Part shown: positions 1-9,844 of the stretch, piece after piece | Layout: each line of letters starts with the position of its first letter | How positions within the stretch are numbered: position 1 is the first letter of the stretch | NCBI GenBank assembly: GCA_947474565.1 | Contig: CANJIS010000002.1 | Coordinates: 124,001 to 188,000, forward strand | DNA length: 64,000 nucleotides | Direction: 5' to 3' | Source of the DNA: Alphaproteobacteria bacterium | GTDB lineage: Bacteria > Pseudomonadota > Alphaproteobacteria > Micropepsales > Micropepsaceae | Program-made: the position numbers and the translations under genes | Notes under the pieces: generated by a model | The model's database searches: none | Told to the model about the DNA's origin: nothing | Seen by the model: the letters and a program-made list of their open reading frames with translations, nothing else

Positions 1-62
1 GGACGGCCATGGTCTGGGCCAATCTGCCCCCTGCCCGGGTTTGGGTTTATCGCAAAATCTAA
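1..62 (+). CDS. Possible 3' end of an upstream gene (partial)
   Basis: An open frame enters from the left edge and ends at a TAA at 60-62, 20 bp before the next start codon. The visible C-terminus ends in ...VWVYRKI. Spacing and strand fit the tail of a gene co-transcribed with the MoeB-like gene. Only about 19 codons are visible, so no family can be assigned and the frame itself is uncertain. Confidence 0.3.
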   Translation, partial: TAMVWANLPPARVWVYRKI

Positions 63-82
63 GGCAAGCTTATATCTAGGCC

Positions 83-835
83 ATGACCCTGAACGACGAA
101 GAGCTGGAGCGTTATGCCCGCCACTTGGCGTTGCGAGAGGTTGGCGGCCCCGGCCAGGCCAAGATCCGCAACGCGCGGGTGCTCGTGATCGGCGCGGGCG
201 GACTGGGCAGCCCCATGGCGCTTTATCTGGCGGCGGCGGGCGTAGGCACGCTGGGATTGGTGGATGACGATGCGGTGTCGCTTTCCAATCTGCAGCGCCA
301 GATTCTGTTCAAGACCGGGGATGTCGGCCGTTCCAAGACCGAAGCGGCGGCAGAGGCCCTGCAGGCGCTCAACCCGGGCGTCACGGTCGTGCCCCACCCA
401 GTCCGGCTGACGGCGGAAAACGCCAAAGAGCTGATCGGGGCGTACGACATCATCGCCGACGGCTCGGACAATTTCGAAACCCGCTTTCTGGTCAATGACA
501 CGTGCAGCGCCTTGAAGAAGACCCTGGTGTTCGCGGCGGTGACGGAATTTGAAGGCCAGCTGGCCACGTTCAAGCCGCATGCCGGCAACTACCCCTGCTA
601 TCGCTGCCTGAACCCGGCCCTGCCGCCGCCCGGCACCATCCCCAATTGCTCCGAGATCGGCGTGCTGGGAGCCGCAGCCGGGGTGATGGGTTCGCTGGCG
701 GCCCTGGAAGTCTTGAAGGAAGTGGCGGGCATTGGCGAAGGCCTGGCCGGAAAGCTGCTGGTTTACGAGGCCCTAACTGCCCGCTTCCGCACCATTATAT
801 TGAACCCCGATCCGGCCTGTCCCCATCTGGGTTAA
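83..835 (+). CDS. HesA/MoeB/ThiF family adenylyltransferase
   Basis: A 250-aa E1-like enzyme that should adenylate the C-terminal glycine of a small sulfur carrier (MoaD/ThiS type) in molybdopterin or thiamine synthesis. The glycine-rich ATP site GAGGLGSPMALYLA is near residues 37-50, the nucleotide-contacting DDDAVSLSNLQRQ near 61-73 and the ADGSDNFETR motif near 125-134. The first zinc CxxC pair is Cys172/Cys175. The second pair, normally CPxCG at the C-terminus, reads CPHLG here, so only Cys246 remains and zinc binding may be altered. Homologues in this family are close to 250 aa. It cannot be decided from sequence whether it serves MoaD, ThiS or another carrier. Confidence 0.88.
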   Translation: MTLNDEELERYARHLALREVGGPGQAKIRNARVLVIGAGGLGSPMALYLAAAGVGTLGLVDDDAVSLSNLQRQILFKTGDVGRSKTEAAAEALQALNPGVTVVPHPVRLTAENAKELIGAYDIIADGSDNFETRFLVNDTCSALKKTLVFAAVTEFEGQLATFKPHAGNYPCYRCLNPALPPPGTIPNCSEIGVLGAAAGVMGSLAALEVLKEVAGIGEGLAGKLLVYEALTARFRTIILNPDPACPHLG

Positions 836-907
836 CCCAGGTTTAAGCGCGAACAATGCAAACTTCAGGCGCTTCCCGTGCTCTTGGGAGGCATGGGGGA
901 TTTGCAC

Positions 908-2623
908 GTGGGCAGAGAGATTCATTACGAGGTTTTCCGCCGTGTCGGCGCCAAGGGCGGCTGGACGCTGCACGATGTGCGCTCAGACCGCGACAGCGCC
1001 ATCGAGATGGCGCAAGGCCTGATGAAGGCGGAGAAGGCCACCGGCGTAAAGGTGGTCAAGGAAACCTACAATGACGACACCGGCGACTATCTTACCCTGA
1101 AGATTTTCGAAGAGGGCCATAACCAGGTCCAGGTGCCGGTGGCGCAGGAAGATGCGCCCCACGCCATTCCCTGTTTCAAGCCGGAAGATCTTTATTCCTA
1201 TCATGCCCGCGCCACCATTCGCCGGCTGATGCCGGACTTTCTGGCGCGCAACAAGATCACCGTCACCGAACTGATCCATCGCGCCGACATGCTGGAAAAA
1301 CTGGAGGCCACCGGCACGGTCTATCAGCACGCCATCCAGAAAGTTGCCGTGGCGCAGGCCGCGTCGACGTCGGCCAATGTGCAGCAGATCGTCAAAAGCC
1401 TGAATGAGCTGGCGACCCAATCCATCCAGCGCGTCTATCGCGACCAGCGCAAGGGCCTGTTTCCCAATCCTGGCGCCAATCAATTTGCCGAGCTGGCGAT
1501 CAAGCTGGCGCCGCAAGGTGACGCTTCCTACATTTTCAATGCCGCGCTGGCCAATCACCTGAAAGACGCGCGCGGCTGGGATCAGAAAGTGGAAATGCTG
1601 CTCACCGTGATGGAGCATGCGCCGCAGGAAGAAGCTCCGCGCAAGCTGGTGCTGTCATCCGTGGACGCCATCCTGTCGGAAGCGATGGGCGGTTCGGCGG
1701 CTTTGCATGAATTGATGGGCAAGACCGAAACCCTGGCGGAATCGCAGGGCCTGCTGATCGAGACGTTCCTGGGCCGCGCGCCCAAGAACGCCAAGGGCGG
1801 CCTTTCGATGCTGACCCAGCATTTCGCCAAGGATGATCTGGCGGAAGCGCGCACCGCCGTGGCGGACCGCATTGTGGCGGAATTCAAAAGCACCAAGCGG
1901 CTGATGCCCGATTCGCTGGTGGAAGAGTTGAAAGCCCTGCGCAGCCTGGCCAACAAGGTGGTGATGGGCGTGGGCAAATATCTGTCTCACGAAGACCTGG
2001 TCGCGGCCTTCACGCTGCGCTCCAAGCGGCTGGTGACCCAGGAAACCTTGTCTTCGTATATCGACGGGGCGGGGGCTGACGAAAAAGTCGAGCGCCTGCT
2101 GTTTGTGGAAGAGAACGTCATCGGCGCTGAAAACAAGCGCCAGCTGGCCAGTTTCGTCTTGCCGGTGGTCAATTCCGCGCCGTTCGAGAATGTCTTCAGC
2201 AACGGCAAAACCCCCATTCTGGGCCGCTTGCAGCGACTGGTGTTCCTGCAAACCCGCGTGCGCCGCTCCAATTTCATCGAGGAGCATCGCCAGGAAATCG
2301 CGACCAAGATCGACAAGATCGCCTTTGCCGCCGCCAATGCCGCCAAGCTGTTTGAAAGCATCGACGGCCGCCCCGGCAGCCATGTTGAAAAAGCCACCAC
2401 GCTTTTGAAACTGTCGTTGAACGGCATGTTCACCGAAGGCTTGCTGGCCAACAAGGCGCGGGAGATGATCCTGGGCTATCTGGCGACGCCGGGATTCCTG
2501 GCAGGCTATTTCGCCACCCTGCCTCAGCCGGGCAAGAACGAAGACGCCATGACGGCGTTGATGGCCGATCTGGGCAAGGCGGGTATCACCGCCGAGACGG
2601 GTTTGAAGTCCATCGCCGCCTAG
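908..2623 (+). CDS. Conserved hypothetical protein, mostly helical
   Basis: A protein of about 571 aa that I cannot assign to a functional family. The N-terminus (GREIHYEVFRRVGAKGGW) looks like a compact conserved domain. The remainder is rich in Ala, Leu, Lys and Glu and probably forms a long helical repeat-type fold. There is no signal peptide or membrane segment. The start is ambiguous: GTG at 878, ATG at 893 and GTG at 908 are in frame. I prefer 908 because a GGGGGA Shine-Dalgarno lies 7 nt upstream, and the 893 ATG has its GGGAGG only 1 nt away. It converges on polA, overlapping its stop by 4 nt. Confidence 0.75.
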   Translation: MGREIHYEVFRRVGAKGGWTLHDVRSDRDSAIEMAQGLMKAEKATGVKVVKETYNDDTGDYLTLKIFEEGHNQVQVPVAQEDAPHAIPCFKPEDLYSYHARATIRRLMPDFLARNKITVTELIHRADMLEKLEATGTVYQHAIQKVAVAQAASTSANVQQIVKSLNELATQSIQRVYRDQRKGLFPNPGANQFAELAIKLAPQGDASYIFNAALANHLKDARGWDQKVEMLLTVMEHAPQEEAPRKLVLSSVDAILSEAMGGSAALHELMGKTETLAESQGLLIETFLGRAPKNAKGGLSMLTQHFAKDDLAEARTAVADRIVAEFKSTKRLMPDSLVEELKALRSLANKVVMGVGKYLSHEDLVAAFTLRSKRLVTQETLSSYIDGAGADEKVERLLFVEENVIGAENKRQLASFVLPVVNSAPFENVFSNGKTPILGRLQRLVFLQTRVRRSNFIEEHRQEIATKIDKIAFAAANAAKLFESIDGRPGSHVEKATTLLKLSLNGMFTEGLLANKAREMILGYLATPGFLAGYFATLPQPGKNEDAMTALMADLGKAGITAETGLKSIAA

Positions 2624-5484
2624 TGGGCGTCATCCCAATTGCCGGCAGCCCGCGCTTCCACAAGCAGCGGCACTGAGATTTCTACGGCAGGGAGCGGCGC
2701 GGCCTGCATAACAGATGCCGCAAGCTTACATGTCGCTTCGGCTTCCTTTTCTGGCGCTTCGAAGATCAGTTCGTCATGCACCTGCAGCAGCATGCGGGCA
2801 GAGAGATTTTTGTCCGCCAGCGCGCCGGGCAGCTTGATCATGGCGCGGCGAATAATGTCGGCGGCCGCGCCCTGGATGGGGGCATTGATGGCGGCCCGTT
2901 CGGCGCCGCCGCGAAAGCCCGGGACCTTCGAATTGATTTCGCGAATATGGATGCGCCGCCCGAACAGGGTTTCAACAAAACCATGAGTGCGGGCGAACTG
3001 CTTGGTTTCTTCCATATAATCGCGGATGCCGGGGAAGCGGGCGAAATACTTCTTGATGTAATCCGAGGCTTCGCTTTGGGCGATGCCCAGCTGGTTGGCC
3101 AGACCGAAACCGGAAATGCCATAGACGATGCCGAAATTGATCGCCTTGGCTTTCCGCCGCACGTCCGCCGGCATGTCCTTCACCGGCACGCCGAAGATTT
3201 CGGATGCCGTCATGGCGTGAATATCGAGGCCTTCGGCAAAGGCTTTTTTCAATTGCGGAATATCGGCGATATGGGCCAGCAGCCGCAGTTCAATCTGGCT
3301 GTAATCGGCGCTGATGAGCTTCATGCCTTTGGCGGCGATGAAAGCCTTTCGGATGCGGCGGCCTTCCTCGGTACGCACCGGGATGTTCTGAAGGTTGGGA
3401 TCGCTGGAGGCGAGCCGCCCGGTGGTGGTGGACGCCATGGCGTAGGAGGTGTGCACGCGGCCGGTTTGCGGATTGATGAAGCCGGGCAGCGCCTCGGTAT
3501 AGGTGCCGCGCAGCTTGGCCAGTGCCCGCCATTCCAGCACTTTCTTGGCGATGGGGTGACCTTCGGCCGCCACTTCTTCCAGCACATCGGAATCGGTGGA
3601 CCAGGCGCCGGTCTTGGTCTTGCGGCCGCCTTCCATTTTCATTTTGTCGAATAGAATTTCGCCCAGCTGCTTGGGCGAGCCGATATTGAAGTCCTGGCCC
3701 GCCAGCTTGTGGATTTCGGTTTCCAGCCCGCTTTGGGTTTTGCCGAAATCATTGGAAAGCCGGCGCAGCATGTCCGGATCAATGGTGATGCCGGCCCGCT
3801 CCATATCAACCAGCACCATCACCAGCGGCCGTTCCAGCGTTTCATAAACGCGCTTCTTGCCGGTTTGCGCCAGCTTCTGCTTGAACAGCAGATAAAGCCG
3901 CAAGGTAACGTCGGCATCTTCGGCGGAATATTTTGTGGCTTCCGCCACGGGCACGCAGTCAAACGTGATCTTGTCCTTGCCCTTGCCGGTGACTTCGCTG
4001 AAAGCGATGGGGGTGTGGGACAGATGCAGCTCGGACAATTCGTCCATGCCATGGCCATGCAGCCCGCCTTCCAGAACATAGGACATCAGCATGGTGTCGT
4101 CGATCGGGTTCAACCGAATGCCGCGCTGTAAAAATATCAGGGCATCATATTTCAGATTCTGCCCGATCTTCAGCACGCTGTCGTCTTCCAGCAGCGGCCC
4201 CAGACGCGCAATCACATCGGCTTCGCGCATCTGCACGATATCGCCCGCGTCTCCCGCTGCGGACAGGTCAAGCTGGGTGCCGTCGCCCTTGCGGTGGCCG
4301 CAGGGAATGTAGCAAGCCTCGCCCGGCGTCACCGAAAGAGAGACCCCGCACAAGCCCGCCTGCATGGGATCAAGCGACGTGGTTTCCGTATCCACGCAGA
4401 CAACGCCCTTGGCGAACGCTTTCGCGATCCAGGCATCCAGATCCTTCGACGATGTCACCGTGACATAGGCATCGCGATTGATGGGCGCGCGAATGGCGGC
4501 GGCTTCCGCCGGCGGCGCTGCCTTGGGCAACGCAATCTTGGGTTCTGCGACATGCGCCACTGTCGGCGCGGCGGCGATAGCGTCCGGGTCATTTACTTCA
4601 AAATGCGAAGCGACCCGCTTGGTGATGGAGGTGAATTCCATCGCTTTGAGAAAAGCGATTAGTTCTTTGGGTTCAGGCTCATGCACCGCGAATTCGGCGG
4701 GCTGTTCTTTCAGCGGCACCTTATCGTCCAGCGTCACCAGCCGGAGAGAGATGCGGGCATTTTCCGCATTCTCGATCAGGGTTTCGCGGCGCTTGTTCTG
4801 CTTGATCTCTCCGGCGCGCTTTAAAAGCGTTTCGACATCGCCATAGAGATTGATCAGTTCGGCAGCCGTCTTGACCCCGACGCCGCGCACACCCGGGACA
4901 TTGTCGGTGGAATCTCCGGCCAGGGCCTGGACATGGATCACCTTGTCGGGCGCAACGCCGAACTTCTCCATCACTTCGGCGGAGGCCAGGCGCTTGTTCT
5001 TCATGGTGTCGTAGAGTTCGACCTTGCCGTCCACCACCAGCTGCATCAGGTCTTTATCAGAAGAAACGATGGTGACTTTCGCGCCCGCTTCGCGCCCCAG
5101 CCGGGCATAGGTGGCGATCAGGTCGTCGGCCTCAAAGCCTTTCATCTCCACGCAGGAAACGCCGAAGGCGCGGGTGGCATCACGCACCAGGGGAAATTGC
5201 GGAATCAGGTCTTCCGGCGCCGGCGGACGGTGCGCTTTGTATTCCTTGTAGATGTCGTTGCGGAAGGTCTTTTCACTGGCGTCGAAAATCACCGCCAGAT
5301 GGGTGGGCGCATCGGACTTCATGTCCTCCAGCAGCTTCCACAGCATGTTGCAGTAACCGGACACCGCGCCAACAGGCAGGCCGTCCGACTTGCGGGTCAG
5401 CGGCGGCAAGGCGTGATAGGCCCGGAAGAGATAGCCGGAGCCGTCAATCAGGTAGAGATGGTCGCCCTTTTTCAGCGCCGTCAA
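2620..5484 (-). CDS. polA: DNA polymerase I
   Basis: A 954-aa repair and Okazaki-fragment polymerase. The N-terminal 5'-3' flap nuclease begins LYLIDGSGYLFRAYHALPPL and contains GVRGVGVKTAAELI. The middle 3'-5' exonuclease keeps the catalytic VDTETTSLDPMQ motif, so proofreading is probably active. The C-terminal polymerase has motif A SADYSQIELRLLAH and motif C VHDELIF. The longest frame starts at 5535 inside the upstream zinc-finger gene. I prefer the TTG at 5484 because it makes a short TTGA overlap with that gene's stop and gives the usual spacing to the LIDGSG motif. The two genes are probably co-transcribed. Confidence 0.95.
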   Translation of the reverse strand: MTALKKGDHLYLIDGSGYLFRAYHALPPLTRKSDGLPVGAVSGYCNMLWKLLEDMKSDAPTHLAVIFDASEKTFRNDIYKEYKAHRPPAPEDLIPQFPLVRDATRAFGVSCVEMKGFEADDLIATYARLGREAGAKVTIVSSDKDLMQLVVDGKVELYDTMKNKRLASAEVMEKFGVAPDKVIHVQALAGDSTDNVPGVRGVGVKTAAELINLYGDVETLLKRAGEIKQNKRRETLIENAENARISLRLVTLDDKVPLKEQPAEFAVHEPEPKELIAFLKAMEFTSITKRVASHFEVNDPDAIAAAPTVAHVAEPKIALPKAAPPAEAAAIRAPINRDAYVTVTSSKDLDAWIAKAFAKGVVCVDTETTSLDPMQAGLCGVSLSVTPGEACYIPCGHRKGDGTQLDLSAAGDAGDIVQMREADVIARLGPLLEDDSVLKIGQNLKYDALIFLQRGIRLNPIDDTMLMSYVLEGGLHGHGMDELSELHLSHTPIAFSEVTGKGKDKITFDCVPVAEATKYSAEDADVTLRLYLLFKQKLAQTGKKRVYETLERPLVMVLVDMERAGITIDPDMLRRLSNDFGKTQSGLETEIHKLAGQDFNIGSPKQLGEILFDKMKMEGGRKTKTGAWSTDSDVLEEVAAEGHPIAKKVLEWRALAKLRGTYTEALPGFINPQTGRVHTSYAMASTTTGRLASSDPNLQNIPVRTEEGRRIRKAFIAAKGMKLISADYSQIELRLLAHIADIPQLKKAFAEGLDIHAMTASEIFGVPVKDMPADVRRKAKAINFGIVYGISGFGLANQLGIAQSEASDYIKKYFARFPGIRDYMEETKQFARTHGFVETLFGRRIHIREINSKVPGFRGGAERAAINAPIQGAAADIIRRAMIKLPGALADKNLSARMLLQVHDELIFEAPEKEAEATCKLAASVMQAAPLPAVEISVPLLVEARAAGNWDDAH

Positions 5485-5657
5485 TGCGAACCTGCGCCGT
5501 CCTTGAGAACAAAACGGCGGTCGCAATAGGGGCATTCGACGAAATGCTCGTCGCCCATTTCCAGGAAGACTTTGGGGTGACCGAGTGTGCCGCCAATGCC
5601 TTCACAGGAGACGCGGTGGGTCTCAACTTCGACGACTTCGGGCGCTTCGACGGGCAT
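5481..5657 (-). CDS. Small zinc-finger (zf-CHCC / NDUFS6-like) protein
   Basis: A 58-aa protein starting MPVEAPEVVEVETHRVSCEG and ending in HFVECPYCDRRFVLKDG. Its Cys17, His26, CPYC pattern matches the zf-CHCC family, the bacterial relatives of the NDUFS6 accessory subunit of complex I. The ATG is at 5655-5657 and the TGA overlaps the TTG start of polA, implying translational coupling. The gene is too short for common ORF cut-offs. Zinc binding is inferred from the ligand pattern; the exact role in bacteria is not established. Confidence 0.85.
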   Translation of the reverse strand: MPVEAPEVVEVETHRVSCEGIGGTLGHPKVFLEMGDEHFVECPYCDRRFVLKDGAGSH

Positions 5658-5740
5658 GGAACACTCTTATGAGGTGGATTTATTTTGAAGATGGGGGCGA
5701 TAATACAAGCTAAGATTTGGCGGGCAAGGCCGGATTCCAA

Positions 5741-6304
5741 ATGGTCACACTATCGAAAATCTACACCAAAACCGGCGATTCCGGGGACACCGGCCTCAGC
5801 GATGGATCGCGCGTGCCCAAGCAGGGTTTGCGGATCGCCGCTATCGGTGCGGTGGATGAATGCAATTCCGCCATCGGGGTTGCGCGCCTCGATGCGGAGG
5901 GTGACATGGATGCCATGCTGGCGCGCATCCAGAATGACCTGTTCGATCTGGGCGCTGACCTGTCCATGCCCGAGCCCGGCCGAAAAGAAGTGCTTGCCCT
6001 GCGCGTTACCGGTTCTCAGGTCGAAAGACTGGAGCGGGAAATTGATGCCATGAACATGAAGCTTTCCCCGCTCAAATCCTTCGTGCTGCCGGGCGGCACG
6101 GCGCTGGCGGCGCATCTGCACGTGGCCCGCGCCATCGCAAGGCGGGCCGAGCGGGCGATGGTGGAATTGGCGGTGGCGGAGACGATCAACAAAGACGCTT
6201 TGCACTACGCCAACCGGCTATCCGATCACCTGTTCGTGATGGCGCGCACCGCCAACGATGGCGGCATGGGAGATGTGCTGTGGGTTCCAGGCGGCACACG
6301 CTGA
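5741..6304 (+). CDS. PduO-type cob(I)alamin adenosyltransferase
   Basis: A 187-aa enzyme that transfers adenosyl from ATP to cob(I)alamin to make coenzyme B12. The N-terminal ATP-binding motif KIYTKTGDSGDTGLSDGSRV and the VDECNSAIG segment are characteristic, as is the C-terminal RAIARRAERAMVEL helix with the conserved Arg residues. The frame is open back to a TTG at 5717. The ATG at 5741 (MVTLSKIYTK) matches family N-termini and is used here. Transcribed away from polA. Confidence 0.92.
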   Translation: MVTLSKIYTKTGDSGDTGLSDGSRVPKQGLRIAAIGAVDECNSAIGVARLDAEGDMDAMLARIQNDLFDLGADLSMPEPGRKEVLALRVTGSQVERLEREIDAMNMKLSPLKSFVLPGGTALAAHLHVARAIARRAERAMVELAVAETINKDALHYANRLSDHLFVMARTANDGGMGDVLWVPGGTR

Positions 6305-6368
6305 CGATGCCAGTTTGCGAGAAGCCTGAGCGACAGCGAAGGCCCCGCCTGGAAGCGGAAACCGATAG

Positions 6369-6668
6369 TTATTCGGGACCGAGCTTGCGGCCGAATATAA
6401 AGGCCAGAATCACGCCAACAACGCCGGTGAGCGCCCAGCCGGGCAACGCCATCGCCTGATAAATGCCTTGCGCCAAGGCGGGCAGATAATGCTGCACCCA
6501 ATCCTTGAAACGAAGCAGGCCGTCATTGTTCAGTGTGGCCCAAACCGCGTCCAGGGAGCGCACGGTTATCTCGCCGCCCTTTTCCAAAGACGTGACGGCA
6601 TCGGCGCCCAGCAGCATCAACGCCGCGACGATCAGAACAAGGCTTACAAGGCGCATCACAACAGCCAT
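6369..6668 (-). CDS. Small membrane protein, unknown function
   Basis: A 99-aa protein with two predicted membrane helices, roughly residues 5-25 (LVSLVLIVAALMLLGADAV) and 74-92 (LPGWALTGVVGVILAFIFG), separated by a soluble segment containing LDAVWATLNNDGLLRFKDW. It converges with the adenosyltransferase gene. No recognised functional motif. The composition supports a real membrane protein rather than a chance frame. Confidence 0.7.
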   Translation of the reverse strand: MAVVMRLVSLVLIVAALMLLGADAVTSLEKGGEITVRSLDAVWATLNNDGLLRFKDWVQHYLPALAQGIYQAMALPGWALTGVVGVILAFIFGRKLGPE

Positions 6669-6736
6669 GATGCGAAACTAGCTGGCGGCCTCCGGGCGCA
6701 CAAGCAATGGCCTGCGTGCAGGGTTAAAGCCGCACA

Positions 6737-7207
6737 TCAGCCCTTTTGGCGCGGCGGATAGGGCGTGCCGTCTTTGTGCGTGTAGCCGCCCTGGCCCATC
6801 ACCACATGCAGATCAATGTCCGGGTAGCTGGCGGTGTCCCGGCCGGTGCGGGTGCCGATTTCCAGATAGAGAGCGTCCCGGGCCGACTTGTTAATGAAGT
6901 GATGCCCATCCGGCGTGTTCTTAGGGAAGGCGGCGCATTCGCCCGGCCCTAAAACAGATTCGCCCGCATCGGTGATGAGCGTGAGTTCGCCCGACAGCAC
7001 ATAGACCAATTCGTCTTCCAGCAGATGCCAATGGCGCTGGCTGGACCAGTTGCCCGGCGGCAGGGTAACCAGATTGACGCCGAAATCGCTGAGACCGCCG
7101 GCATCGCCCAGCGCCTTCTTGATGCGGTCTTTGGCATTCTCATGAAACGGCGCCGGATAGCCGGAGCCCTGGCGCGGCGGAATGGCGGCGATGTTTATCT
7201 TGGCCAT
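6737..7207 (-). CDS. Cupin-domain protein
   Basis: A 156-aa single-domain cupin. Motif 1 reads [20 protein letters not shown] and motif 2 [20 protein letters not shown], giving the His/Glu metal-ligand pattern. The C-terminus [21 protein letters not shown] is typical of a common alphaproteobacterial cupin subgroup. The start is the ATG at 7207, preceded by a good GGGGAG Shine-Dalgarno; the upstream TTG at 7219 overlaps that site and is unlikely. The substrate is unknown. Confidence 0.85.
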   Translation of the reverse strand: MAKINIAAIPPRQGSGYPAPFHENAKDRIKKALGDAGGLSDFGVNLVTLPPGNWSSQRHWHLLEDELVYVLSGELTLITDAGESVLGPGECAAFPKNTPDGHHFINKSARDALYLEIGTRTGRDTASYPDIDLHVVMGQGGYTHKDGTPYPPRQKG

Positions 7208-7218
7208 CTTGCTCCCCA

Positions 7219-7253
7219 AAGAAAAACCGCCCGGAGCGTAAGCCCCGGGCGGT
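7219..7253 (-). terminator. Rho-independent terminator of pnp
   Basis: A 9-bp perfect stem ACCGCCCGG/CCGGGCGGT (7226-7234 with 7245-7253) followed on the minus strand by TTTTTC. It lies 29 bp beyond the pnp stop and ends the long rimP-to-pnp transcript before the cupin gene. Confidence 0.85.
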
Positions 7254-7281
7254 GATTTTCACAATCTGCGGAATGTGCAGA

Positions 7282-9411
7282 TCAGCTTTGCGGCGCGTCG
7301 CCCTTCTTGGACAGGTCTTCGCCAGTTGCCTGGTCAACCTGCTTCATGGACAGGCGCACCTTGCCGCGATCATCGAAGCCGAGCAGCTTGACCTTCACGG
7401 CCTGGCCTTCCTTGACCACGTCGGAGGGCTTGGCGACGCGCGACGACGCCAATTCGCTGACATGGACAAGACCGTCCTTGGGACCGAAGAAGTTCACGAA
7501 GGCGCCGAAATCCATCACCTTGACGATCTTGCCGTCATAGATTTCACCGATTTCGGGTTCGGCGGTGAGCGAACGGATCCACTTCAAAGCCGCCTTGATC
7601 GATTCGCCGTCGGCGGACGCGATCTTCACGGTGCCGTCGTCTTCGATGTTGATCTTGGCGCCGGTCTTTTCCACGATTTCGCGGATGACCTTGCCACCGG
7701 TGCCGATCACGTCACGGATTTTGTCGGTGGGGATCTTGATCTGCTCGATGCGCGGGGCATGTTCGCCCAGCTCAGCGCGAGCGCCATGGATCGCCTTGTC
7801 CATTTCGCCAAGAATATGAAGGCGTCCGCCCTGAGCCTGTGCCAAGGCAACCTTCATGATTTCCTCGGTGATGCCGGCGATCTTGATGTCCATCTGCAAG
7901 GAGGTGATGCCGTCTGCGGTACCGGCCACCTTGAAATCCATATCGCCCAGATGATCTTCGTCACCCAGAATGTCGGACAGGACCACATAACGGCTGCCTT
8001 CCAGGATCAGGCCCATGGCGATGCCCGCGATGGGCTTGGCAATCGGAACGCCCGCATCCATCAGCGCCAATGAGGTGCCGCAGACCGTGGCCATGGAAGA
8101 CGAGCCGTTGGATTCGGTGATCTCAGACACCGCGCGGATGGTGTAGGGGAAGGAATCCTTGCTCGGCAACATGGGATGGATAGCGCGCCAGGCGAGCTTG
8201 CCATGGCCGATTTCGCGGCGGCCGGGCGCACCCATGCGGCCGGTTTCGCCCACGCTGTAGGGAGGGAAGTTGTAGTGCAGCATGAAGGTCTGCTTGCCGG
8301 TGCCTTCCAGGCTATCAACGAACTGTTCGTCTTCGGCAGTACCCAAGGTCACGACGCAAAGCGCCTGGGTTTCGCCGCGGGTGAACAGCGCCGAACCGTG
8401 GGTGCGGGGCAGGATACCGACTTCGCCGATAATCGGGCGGACGGTGCTGAGGTCACGGCCATCGACGCGCTTCTTGGTGTCCAGCACCGCGTTGCGCATC
8501 ACATCGGCTTCGACGTCATGCATCAGGCCGGAATACACATTCGCCGGAACCTTGCCTTCGCCTTCGCCGACAAAATCAGCAGCGAACTTCTTCTTGATGC
8601 CGCTGAGAGCGTCGCGGCGTTCGAACTTGATCGGCAACTGAAACGCCTTGCCCAATTCGGCCGAAGCGGCGGATTTGAGCGTGGCGCGCACCGGAGCATG
8701 GACATCCTGCGGCACCGGACGCGGATCCTTGGCCGCCTTTTCCGCCAGGCGGATAATGGCCTGGATGGCGGTCTGCATCTGCTGATGGCCGAACATCACG
8801 GCGCCCAGCATCACATCTTCGCTGAGTTCCTTGGCTTCGGATTCCACCATCATCACGGCGTCATGGGTGCCGGCAACGACCAGTTCGAGCTTGGAATTGG
8901 GCATCTCGTCAATCGGCGGATTGAGCTTGTACTCGCCGTCAATGTAAGCGACGCGCGCGGCGCCGATCGGGCCCATGAAAGGCAGGCCCGAAAGGGTCAG
9001 CGCTGCCGAGACGGCGATCATCGCCACGATATCGGGATCGTTTTCCAGGTCATGGGAAAGAACCTGAGCCACCACCAGCGTCTCATTGCGATAACCGTCG
9101 GCGAACAGCGGGCGGATAGGGCGGTCGATCAGGCGCGAGATCAGGGTTTCGCGTTCCGTGAGGCCGCGTTCACGCTTGAAATAGCCGCCCGGAATCTTGC
9201 CGGCGGCGTAATAGCGTTCCTGGTAATTCACAGTGAGGGGAAAGAAATCCACCCCTTCCTTGGGATTGGCGGCGCCGACCACGGTGGCCAGCACGATGGT
9301 TTCGCCATAGGTCGCCAACACGGAGCCGTCGGCCTGGCGGGCGATCTTGCCGGTTTCAAGCGTCAGGGTGCGGCCACCCCATTCAAAGCTTTCCTTATGG
9401 ATATTGAACAT
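7282..9411 (-). CDS. pnp: Polynucleotide phosphorylase
   Basis: A 709-aa phosphorolytic 3'-5' exoribonuclease and degradosome component. It has two RNase PH-like domains, the first with the [21 protein letters not shown] stretch and the second with [19 protein letters not shown] and [14 protein letters not shown] domain follows ([17 protein letters not shown], about residues 560-590) and then an S1 domain ([21 protein letters not shown], about 625-695). Full length for the family. It lies downstream of rpsO, the usual bacterial order, with the rpsO terminator between them. Confidence 0.98.
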   Translation of the reverse strand: MFNIHKESFEWGGRTLTLETGKIARQADGSVLATYGETIVLATVVGAANPKEGVDFFPLTVNYQERYYAAGKIPGGYFKRERGLTERETLISRLIDRPIRPLFADGYRNETLVVAQVLSHDLENDPDIVAMIAVSAALTLSGLPFMGPIGAARVAYIDGEYKLNPPIDEMPNSKLELVVAGTHDAVMMVESEAKELSEDVMLGAVMFGHQQMQTAIQAIIRLAEKAAKDPRPVPQDVHAPVRATLKSAASAELGKAFQLPIKFERRDALSGIKKKFAADFVGEGEGKVPANVYSGLMHDVEADVMRNAVLDTKKRVDGRDLSTVRPIIGEVGILPRTHGSALFTRGETQALCVVTLGTAEDEQFVDSLEGTGKQTFMLHYNFPPYSVGETGRMGAPGRREIGHGKLAWRAIHPMLPSKDSFPYTIRAVSEITESNGSSSMATVCGTSLALMDAGVPIAKPIAGIAMGLILEGSRYVVLSDILGDEDHLGDMDFKVAGTADGITSLQMDIKIAGITEEIMKVALAQAQGGRLHILGEMDKAIHGARAELGEHAPRIEQIKIPTDKIRDVIGTGGKVIREIVEKTGAKINIEDDGTVKIASADGESIKAALKWIRSLTAEPEIGEIYDGKIVKVMDFGAFVNFFGPKDGLVHVSELASSRVAKPSDVVKEGQAVKVKLLGFDDRGKVRLSMKQVDQATGEDLSKKGDAPQS

Positions 9412-9507
9412 TCTTCGTTTCTTTCATTCACGGGCGCCATATTGCGACCCGCGCGTCATGATCCCCCTATGGGATCGGTCTTTCGCGGAAGCTCATCCCC
9501 CGCGATA

Positions 9508-9544
9508 GCAAAACGGAGGCCTGCACCTTATGTGCAAGCCTCCG
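9508..9544 (-). terminator. Hairpin terminator between rpsO and pnp
   Basis: Long inverted repeat CGGAGGC-TGCAC around the loop CTTAT (9514-9526 with 9532-9544), with TTTTGC following on the minus strand. It would terminate or attenuate rpsO transcripts. In enterobacteria the equivalent region is an RNase III processing site for pnp; that role here is inference. Confidence 0.8.
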
Positions 9545-9565
9545 CAAATTCTGTTTGATGCGAAC

Positions 9566-9832
9566 TCAGCGACGCAGACCCAAACGCGCAATCAGCGACT
9601 CGTAACGCTTGGCGTCGGTCTTCTTCATATAGTCGAGCAGACCACGGCGCTGTGACACCATCTTGATCATGCCGCGGCGGGAGTGGTTGTCCTTGACGTG
9701 AGCCTTGAAGTGCTCGGTCAGGTTGGTAATGCGCTCGGAGAGCACCGCGACCTGGACTTCCGGCGAACCGGTGTCGTCCTTCTTGGTGGCGTATTCGGCG
9801 ATAAGTTCTTTTTTGCGTTCAGGTGTAATCAT
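9566..9832 (-). CDS. rpsO: 30S ribosomal protein S15
   Basis: 88 aa, standard length. It contains the S15 signature [21 protein letters not shown] and the [22 protein letters not shown] helix that binds the 16S rRNA central domain. Located 12 bp downstream of truB in the order truB-rpsO-pnp. Confidence 0.99.
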   Translation of the reverse strand: MITPERKKELIAEYATKKDDTGSPEVQVAVLSERITNLTEHFKAHVKDNHSRRGMIKMVSQRRGLLDYMKKTDAKRYESLIARLGLRR

Positions 9833-9844
9833 CGGCCATCGTTC

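Noticed and set aside
8176-9558. 460-codon frame opposite pnp, and similar long antisense frames at 15111-16343, 17977-19239 and 54017-55291
   Set aside because: Each lies fully over a well-conserved gene on the other strand. Their His/Arg/Gly-rich composition is the usual shadow of GC-rich third positions.
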